From Hyphomicrobiaceae bacterium (GTDB taxonomy: Bacteria > Pseudomonadota > Alphaproteobacteria > Rhizobiales > Hyphomicrobiaceae): a stretch of DNA of 64,000 nucleotides. Location: the NCBI GenBank assembly GCA_030655135.1, contig JAURWC010000081.1:1-64000 (forward strand). Direction: 5' to 3'. Positions 58,683-64,000 of the stretch are shown here, piece by piece. The stretch's first letter is position 1, and each line of letters opens with the position of its first letter. The notes under the pieces were generated by a model, which worked only from the letters and a program-made list of their open reading frames with translations, searched no databases and was not told the origin of the DNA. A program made the translations under genes and the position numbers.

Positions 58683-61085
58683 ATGAAACTGAAAAGCCTA
58701 CGTATTAGCCTGATGATCGGCAGCATGTCGCTGCTTGCATATCCAGTCTCGGCCCAGCAAGCGGCCGAGCCGGCGCCCAACGGGCAAAATATCCCGCCCG
58801 TCGATGTGGTGCAGAAGCCCAAGGCCCCTGTCGCTGCCAAGAAAGCCCCGGCCAAGAAGAAGGCCGTTGCCAAGGCTGCTCCGGTAGAGCCTGAGCCGCA
58901 GGCGCCGTCCGCCGCAGACTTTCAGCCCGCTGATGCCATACCGGCTACCGCAAATGCTTCCGAATACCCGCCCGGCGGCCAGGGTGCAGCAGCCCGCGCA
59001 GCGGCCGGCGCCTCTTCTCCGATCTCTCCAACGCGCGGCATCGCGCCGGCTGACCTCAGCACCTTCGCAGGCTCCGTCTCGCGCGCCTCACGCGCTGATA
59101 TCAACGCACAGCAGCCGCAGGACAATCACGAGCTTCTGGCACGCATCCCTGGCGTGAACACGGTGAGCGATGACGGCATGGCCCGTCACAGCGGCATCGC
59201 CGTGCGCGGTTCGCCGCACCGCCGTTCGCGCAAAGTGCTGGTGATGGAAGACGGCGTGCCGATCAACTTCTCGACGTATCTCGACTCGTCAACGCACTAC
59301 ACCCCGCCGACGCAACGGATTGAGAGTGTCGAAGTGCTTCGCGGTCCGGTGGTCAGCTATGGCCCGTTGAACAACCACGGCATCGTGAACTTCCGCAATC
59401 TCAATCCATTTGGTGCCAACGAGACCGTCATTGAGGGCGCTCTCGGGCACACCAGTGGTTCGGACAAGAACCTGAACAACTACCGTCACACGCACACCCG
59501 TCAGAACCTTGGAAATGTTGGCGTCGTCGCGTCTTACTCCGGTGGCGATGCGGGCGGCGCCTGGGACGTGGAAGAGCTGCGCTATAACGACTTCTACGGC
59601 GCACTCGGATTCAAGGGTTCGAACCAGGACCTGACGATTTCCGGCGGCTTCTTCCGCCAGCGCGACACGTACGACGAGGACAATTTTGGCGGCTCGACAG
59701 CGGACTTCTTCGCCAATCGCCGCAACAAAAAACAAGGCGCGGCCGACGGCAACTTCGCCTCGGAGTTGGGCTACGAATGGAGCAACTACAATGCCGACTA
59801 CTACCGGCTGCAGGTTGCTCACAATCTGTACCTCACCCCCAACACGACGATCTCGACGCGCGTGTTCGGAAATGACCATGAACGCGCGCGCTTCTACGTC
59901 GAAGAGGACACCGACTCTGCGACAGATTTCGTCATGGAAGGCCGCGATCGGCGCTACCGCAACTACGGCGCCGACTCTCGCGTGGAGTTCGCCAATCTCC
60001 CCTTGTTCGGCGGCATGAAGCACGACGTCCAGGCGGGCGTCCGTTACGAAGAGCACTTCTTCGACAACAAGAACCGCGTCGGAGAGGCCGGCGAGCGTTT
60101 GGACTTCGACAACCGCGGGGAATTTGACGGGGCAATACAGCGGCTGGAAGCCGATTCGTTTGCCGCGTTCGTACAGACCGCGATCCACGTCACGCCGACG
60201 TTTACCCTTACGCCCGGCGTGCGTTTCGAGAGCTATGACGTGTCGTTCAACGATCCCGATGAGCCGGATGTCAACGGCAGCGCCAGTTACAACCACGTTC
60301 TGCCGATGCTGGCCTTCTCTTGGGAAGCGCTGCCGCGTACAGCGCTTTATGGCGGCTATCACCGCGGTCTGACGCCGCACATCATCCGCGACCTGCTGGA
60401 GGCCGATACGGGCGCCTTCATCGCGCCGGACGAAGAGGTTGGCGACAACTTCGAACTCGGTGTTCGCTCCACCGCAGTACGGGGCTTGACGCTGGACATG
60501 GCCTACTTCCACAAGCGCATCGAGAACTATCAATTCGGCGAGGCGTTCCAAAGCGGTGGCGGCGACCGCGTATTCACGGCGCTCGACGAAACAGAGTTCA
60601 AGGGCTTCGAGATCTACTCGCGCCTGGACAGCAAGGCCTTCACGGGCAGCCGCTGGAACGTGTTCGGTGAGGCGGTATATACGCACACCGACAGCGAGAT
60701 CATCTCGGGCAGCGTCAACGACGACAACGACGACCTTGTCGACGTCGCCGGCAACGCCGTTCCGGAGTCGATGCGCCACGTCGCCAATCTCACGCTGGGC
60801 ATCGAGTATCTGAAACGTTGGGACGCGAGCCTGACGTGGACTCATCGCGGGGCCTTCTTCACGGACGCGCTGAACATCGGCCACGTGCCGGACGATACTG
60901 AAGTCGGAGTGGTGGATGACGTTTGGCTGCTGTCGGCGCGCACGAACGTGCACGTCACGGACAACCTATCGCTCTTCGTCTCGGGGCAGAACTTGACCAA
61001 CGAATTCTACGTCTCCGATCGCAGCGACGGTGCCAAGCCTGGCGTCGGCCGCACGGTGTGGGGAGGTTTCAAGTATAAATTCTAG
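58683..61085 (+). CDS. TonB-dependent outer membrane receptor, paralogue 1
   Basis: Start ATG 58683 with GGGGGAAACGG upstream; signal peptide MKLKSLRISLMIGSMSLLAYPVSA. Residues about 25-100 form an unusual Ala/Pro/Lys-rich linker (PVAAKKAPAKKKAVAKAAPV), then the plug domain: DNHELLARIPGVNTVSDDGM, GIAVRGSPHRRSRKVLVMED, RIESVEVLRGPVVSYGPLNN and IVNFRNLNPFGANETVIEGA. The beta-barrel ends VWGGFKYKF with a terminal Phe. 800 residues. FecA-like in plug layout, so a ferric complex is a fair guess, but the substrate is undetermined. Followed by a terminator and a tandem paralogue. Confidence 0.93.
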   Translation: MKLKSLRISLMIGSMSLLAYPVSAQQAAEPAPNGQNIPPVDVVQKPKAPVAAKKAPAKKKAVAKAAPVEPEPQAPSAADFQPADAIPATANASEYPPGGQGAAARAAAGASSPISPTRGIAPADLSTFAGSVSRASRADINAQQPQDNHELLARIPGVNTVSDDGMARHSGIAVRGSPHRRSRKVLVMEDGVPINFSTYLDSSTHYTPPTQRIESVEVLRGPVVSYGPLNNHGIVNFRNLNPFGANETVIEGALGHTSGSDKNLNNYRHTHTRQNLGNVGVVASYSGGDAGGAWDVEELRYNDFYGALGFKGSNQDLTISGGFFRQRDTYDEDNFGGSTADFFANRRNKKQGAADGNFASELGYEWSNYNADYYRLQVAHNLYLTPNTTISTRVFGNDHERARFYVEEDTDSATDFVMEGRDRRYRNYGADSRVEFANLPLFGGMKHDVQAGVRYEEHFFDNKNRVGEAGERLDFDNRGEFDGAIQRLEADSFAAFVQTAIHVTPTFTLTPGVRFESYDVSFNDPDEPDVNGSASYNHVLPMLAFSWEALPRTALYGGYHRGLTPHIIRDLLEADTGAFIAPDEEVGDNFELGVRSTAVRGLTLDMAYFHKRIENYQFGEAFQSGGGDRVFTALDETEFKGFEIYSRLDSKAFTGSRWNVFGEAVYTHTDSEIISGSVNDDNDDLVDVAGNAVPESMRHVANLTLGIEYLKRWDASLTWTHRGAFFTDALNIGHVPDDTEVGVVDDVWLLSARTNVHVTDNLSLFVSGQNLTNEFYVSDRSDGAKPGVGRTVWGGFKYKF

Positions 61086-61090
61086 GACTT

Positions 61091-61149
61091 AATCCCGGCT
61101 CGTTGTTCGGTGTTTTGCAAAAAACATCGAACGACGGGTGGGATTTTTT
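61091..61149 (+). terminator. Intrinsic terminator of the first receptor gene
   Basis: CGTTGTTCGGTGTTTT pairs with AAAACATCGAACGACG around a GCAA loop, with outer pairing AATCCC/GGGATT, and a run of six Ts ends at 61149. Located right after the stop at 61085. Confidence 0.85.
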
Positions 61150-61196
61150 CCCGCTCATCATTTTCTCATTTGAATTTCAATTAAAGATTATCTGAC

Positions 61197-61222
61197 CCTC
61201 AGAACTGTCTAAGTTTCTGAGG
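61197..61222. promoter_or_regulatory. Dyad upstream of the second receptor
   Basis: Perfect 8-base arms CCTCAGAA (61197-61204) and TTCTGAGG (61215-61222) around a 10-base spacer, about 150 bases before the ATG. The AGAA/TTCT pairs echo the GAGAA/TTCTC dyad at 58590-58602. A candidate operator; the evidence is only symmetry and position. Confidence 0.35.
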
Positions 61223-61319
61223 ATGTTTTGGCACATCTCAGGTCCAAACATTGCCAAGCGCCAGCAATTGTCTGGCGCAAACCTAGCACCTCGCATTCAA
61301 AATCCTCCCAGCACGAAGA

Positions 61320-61339
61320 TCGAACCCGCAAGCATTCGA
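61320..61339 (+). promoter_or_regulatory. Shared 20-base leader element, copy 2
   Basis: Identical to 58627-58646 and at almost the same distance (35 bases) from the receptor ATG. The sequence between element and ATG is otherwise diverged except for GATCGGGGGAAA-type ribosome sites, so the exact identity may be under selection. Confidence 0.55.
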
Positions 61340-61374
61340 TCGACGCGTGGCGAATGTTTGATCGGGGGAAATGC

Positions 61375-63819
61375 ATGTATTTGAAAACGCTTAGAATTAG
61401 CCTGATGGTCGGGACAATGGCGGCGCTAGGCCTCCCCGTCTTGGCGCAACAGGCCGCCGAGCCGGCGCCGCCGGCTGCGGGAGAGAATATTCCACCCGTC
61501 GAGGTGGTGCAGAAGCCGAAGGCAAAATCTCAGGCTGCCGTAAAAAAGGCACCCGCCAAGAAGAGGGCGGTTGCCAAGTCGGCCCCCGTTGAACCCATTC
61601 CGCAAGGCCCGTCTGAGGCTGCCGAGTTCGATCCCGTGGACGACGCAGGTGCGGTCTCCGAGACGGCACGCACCTATCCGCCGGGCGGGCAGGGAGCGGC
61701 AGCGCGGGCAGCTATCGGCGCGACGGGGCCGATCGATCCGTCACGGGGCCTCACTCCGGCAGACCTCAGCCAGTATTCCGGTGCCGGCACCCGCGTCGAT
61801 ACCGCAGAAATCGATGAGCAACGTCCCAAGGACAACCACGAGATCCTCGCGCGCATTCCTGGCGTGACGACCGTCAACGACGACGGCATGGCTCGCCACA
61901 TCGGTATCGGTGTACGCGGTTCGCCTCCACGCCGCGCCCGCAAGGTGCTGGTACTGGAGGATGGTCAGCCCATCAACTTCTCGCCGTTCCTTGACCCCTC
62001 GACGCACTACACGCCACCGAGCGACCGCGTCGAGAGCGTGGAAGTCATCAAGGGCGCCGTTACGCCTTATGGACCGCTGACGAACCACGGCGTCGTGAAC
62101 TTCCGTAACCTCAATCCATTCGGCGCGAACGAAACTGTGATTTCCGGCGCGGTCGGCTACACGGAACACTCGCAGCGCGACGTCAATAACATGCGCCATG
62201 TTCACACCCGGCAAAACATCGGGAACGTGGGCGTCGTCGCTTCATACTCCGGCGCTGAATCAGCCGGCGCTTGGGACAACGAAGTACTGCGCTACAACGA
62301 CTTCCACGGTGCTCTCGGCTTCAAGGGCTCGCAGCAAGATCTCACGATCTCTGGCGGCTTCTTCCGCCAGCGCGATCGCTATGACGAAGACAACTGGGGC
62401 GAACTGGGCGACGCCGAATTCTTCAAAAATGGCTGGCGGAAGAAGAACCCAATCACATTCGGCGGACCAGTCGATCACGGTTTTGAAGCCGACAGCGGCC
62501 ACCAGTTCAGCAGTTACAATGCCGACGTCTACCGTCTGCAGGCCGCACACAACTACTATCTGGACAGCGACACGACCATCTCGACCAGAGCCTATCTGTA
62601 TGACCAGCACCGGGCTCGCTTCTTCCCGGACTTCTCCACGCGCGACGATCCGGGCGACTCTCCGGACGTATTGACGATGGGTGGACGCGATCGCCGTTAC
62701 CAGAATTACGGCGTAGATAGCCGCCTTGAGCTTGCCCGGCGTTCGTTTTTTGGCCTACGCCAGGATATTCAGGTTGGCGTTCGCTATGAACACAACAAAT
62801 TCCGCAACGCAAATCGCGAGGGTGACGAGGGCGAGATTCTCGACTTTGATGATCGCGGGACTGTGACTGAAGACGCGCGCATCAAAGCCGATGCTTACGC
62901 AGCATTCGTACAGACCACGATCTTCCTGACGCCGAAATTGACAGTTACCCCCGGCCTGCGGTTCGAGAGCTGGGATATCGACGCTCGTGAGATCGGGGAT
63001 CCAGATCGGCAGAAGTCGGATCACGATCTGGTGCTGCCCGCCATCAGCGTTGCTTGGCAGGCGCTGCCGCAAACCACCCTTTACGGCGGGTACCATCGTG
63101 GCGTCACGCCGCACGTGATCCGGGATGCGAACGACACCGGCGAGGGCTTCCCGCTTAAGGAGGAAGTGGGCGACAACTTCCAGGTCGGCGTACGTTCAAC
63201 GGCGATCCGCGGCCTGTCGTTTGATACGGCTTACTTCCACAGCCGGATCGAGGACTACCAAATCAAGGAGGCCTTCACCAACGAGGTGACTAACGAGAAC
63301 GTCTACGGCTCGATGGACGAAGTTCGTATCAACGGCGTTGAAATCGGCGCCCGTCTTGAGAGCCGCCCGTTCACGGGTGGGCCATGGAACTTCTTCGGTG
63401 AGGCCACTTACACCTATGCGCGCTCGATTATCGAGAAGGGCGTCGACTCGCTCGAAGAGGATGAGCCGCTTGAGAGCGTGGCAGGCAACCGCTTGCCGGA
63501 AGTGCCGGAACATTGGGCCGTCTTTACGCTCGGCACAGCGCATCGCAGCGGCTGGGACGCCAGCGTCTCGTACACCTACATGGGGGACTTCTTCGTCGAC
63601 ACCTTCAATACTCAGGTTGGCGATGACTCCGGTCTTGGCCTTGTCGACGATGTCTGGTTGCTGTCGGCGCGTGTGAATTACACCATCCCGAACACGAACC
63701 TCACGTTGTTTGCTTCGGGCTCGAACCTTACCGACGAACTCTACATCGCGGATCGTGCCGACGGCGCCAAGCCCGGGCAAGCGCGGACGCTGTGGGGCGG
63801 GTTCAAGTACAAGTTCTGA
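61375..63819 (+). CDS. TonB-dependent outer membrane receptor, paralogue 2
   Basis: Signal peptide MYLKTLRISLMVGTMAALGL then PVLAQQA; the same Ala/Lys/Pro linker (AAVKKAPAKKRAVAKSAPVE). The plug repeats the paralogue's motifs (DNHEILARIPGVTTVNDDGM, GIGVRGSPPRRARKVLVLED, RVESVEVIKGAVTPYGPLTN), and the barrel ends LWGGFKYKF. 814 residues, strongly similar to paralogue 1 in the N-terminal half and diverged in extracellular loops. That pattern suggests duplication followed by change of ligand specificity. Downstream terminator at 63856. Confidence 0.93.
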   Translation: MYLKTLRISLMVGTMAALGLPVLAQQAAEPAPPAAGENIPPVEVVQKPKAKSQAAVKKAPAKKRAVAKSAPVEPIPQGPSEAAEFDPVDDAGAVSETARTYPPGGQGAAARAAIGATGPIDPSRGLTPADLSQYSGAGTRVDTAEIDEQRPKDNHEILARIPGVTTVNDDGMARHIGIGVRGSPPRRARKVLVLEDGQPINFSPFLDPSTHYTPPSDRVESVEVIKGAVTPYGPLTNHGVVNFRNLNPFGANETVISGAVGYTEHSQRDVNNMRHVHTRQNIGNVGVVASYSGAESAGAWDNEVLRYNDFHGALGFKGSQQDLTISGGFFRQRDRYDEDNWGELGDAEFFKNGWRKKNPITFGGPVDHGFEADSGHQFSSYNADVYRLQAAHNYYLDSDTTISTRAYLYDQHRARFFPDFSTRDDPGDSPDVLTMGGRDRRYQNYGVDSRLELARRSFFGLRQDIQVGVRYEHNKFRNANREGDEGEILDFDDRGTVTEDARIKADAYAAFVQTTIFLTPKLTVTPGLRFESWDIDAREIGDPDRQKSDHDLVLPAISVAWQALPQTTLYGGYHRGVTPHVIRDANDTGEGFPLKEEVGDNFQVGVRSTAIRGLSFDTAYFHSRIEDYQIKEAFTNEVTNENVYGSMDEVRINGVEIGARLESRPFTGGPWNFFGEATYTYARSIIEKGVDSLEEDEPLESVAGNRLPEVPEHWAVFTLGTAHRSGWDASVSYTYMGDFFVDTFNTQVGDDSGLGLVDDVWLLSARVNYTIPNTNLTLFASGSNLTDELYIADRADGAKPGQARTLWGGFKYKF

Positions 63820-63855
63820 GGCCACGCACCTCACGAAACACACGGCACAAACGGA

Positions 63856-63882
63856 AGCGGCCCCTCACGGGGCCGCTTTTTT
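63856..63882 (+). terminator. Intrinsic terminator of the second receptor gene
   Basis: Stem AGCGGCCCC (63856-63864) / GGGGCCGCT (63869-63877), TCAC loop, followed by a T-run to 63882. It lies 36 bases after the stop codon. Confidence 0.92.
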
Positions 63883-63902
63883 GTTAGAGCGCTACCGGAG
63901 AA

Positions 63903-63990
63903 GTAGGTTGGGTCAAGCCTTTGCGCGACCCAACAGCTTACGTAGCACGCCCGCCAGTTGTTGGGTCGCGCTGCGCTTGACGCAACCTAC
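63903..63990. repeat. Dispersed palindromic repeat, fuller copy B
   Basis: Outer arms GTAGGTTGGGTCAAG (63903-63917) and CTTGACGCAACCTAC (63976-63990); inner arms GCGACCCAACA and TGTTGGGTCGC. Copy A of the same family lies at 39612-39685 in the GTA remnant. The window ends ten bases later; no gene is seen after 63819. Confidence 0.8.
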
Positions 63991-64000
63991 GCAGCATCGC

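Noticed and set aside
59289-60953. 554-codon open frame opposite the first receptor
   Set aside because: Shadow frame; the plus-strand receptor is complete with signal peptide and C-terminal Phe.

Overview
The window looks like a piece of an alphaproteobacterial chromosome, most likely order Hyphomicrobiales (Rhizobiales) and possibly the Hyphomicrobium group. The grounds are high-GC coding style, a recA-alaS neighbourhood, a ccmIEFH (cycHJKL) cluster flanked by a FeuPQ-like two-component pair and by degP, an RR/HK pair and glnE, a petP-petR pair, a tonB-exbD-exbB operon, and traces of an alphaproteobacterial gene transfer agent (GTA). I recognised no rRNA, tRNA, CRISPR array or intact transposon.

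Layout. 1-6 kb: 3' end of recA, a repeat-filled spacer, alaS and a periplasmic L,D-transpeptidase. 6-15 kb: a TetR regulator, then a cluster that looks like a complete RpoE-ChrR (singlet-oxygen type) regulon. A leftward operon (flavin amine-oxidase-like, DUF1365, cyclopropane synthase) and a rightward operon (rpoE, chrR, DUF1295, second cyclopropane-synthase-like methyltransferase) diverge from two back-to-back copies of the same ECF promoter. A third, similar promoter stands before an overlapping 47-residue membrane protein and a DUF2177 protein. 15-21 kb: a candidate small RNA, pepN, a membrane protein with a histidine-kinase H box but no usable ATPase domain, and a second ECF sigma operon with a membrane protein and a periplasmic metal-sensor-like protein. 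21-28 kb: glnE, a sensor/regulator pair and degP. 28-37 kb: a secreted trypsin-like protease, the cytochrome c maturation genes ccmHFEI (interrupted by a GC-rich repeat), a 17-kDa-antigen-like protein and feuQ-feuP with a small PepSY-like secreted protein directly upstream.

37-40.4 kb is a decayed GTA/prophage locus: a small-terminase-like gene, then dispersed repeats where the head and tail genes should be, then the 3' end of a gp15-like baseplate gene and an intact endolysin with a C-terminal membrane segment. 40.6-47.2 kb: ethanolamine use (permease, eutB, eutC), with eutB and eutC separated by a secreted protein, an XRE regulator, a small ORF and a broken B12-binding-domain fragment. 47-51.5 kb: a cysteine-cluster protein, a class A penicillin-binding protein in an operon with two membrane-anchored DUF1214/DUF1254 proteins, and a small conserved-looking ORF. 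51.8-55.6 kb: ilvE, petP, petR and an EnvZ-like kinase. 55.6-63.9 kb: tonB-exbD-exbB plus a secreted protein, divergent from two tandem TonB-dependent receptors that are paralogues and share a leader motif.

Common themes are envelope maintenance (L,D-transpeptidase, PBP, DegP, 17-kDa antigen), envelope and oxidative-stress signalling (two ECF systems, three complete two-component pairs, one pseudokinase-like protein) and TonB-driven uptake. The most distinctive observations are the three matched ECF promoters around the lipid-modification genes, the deletion scar in the GTA locus, and several small genes and a candidate RNA hidden in the spacers.
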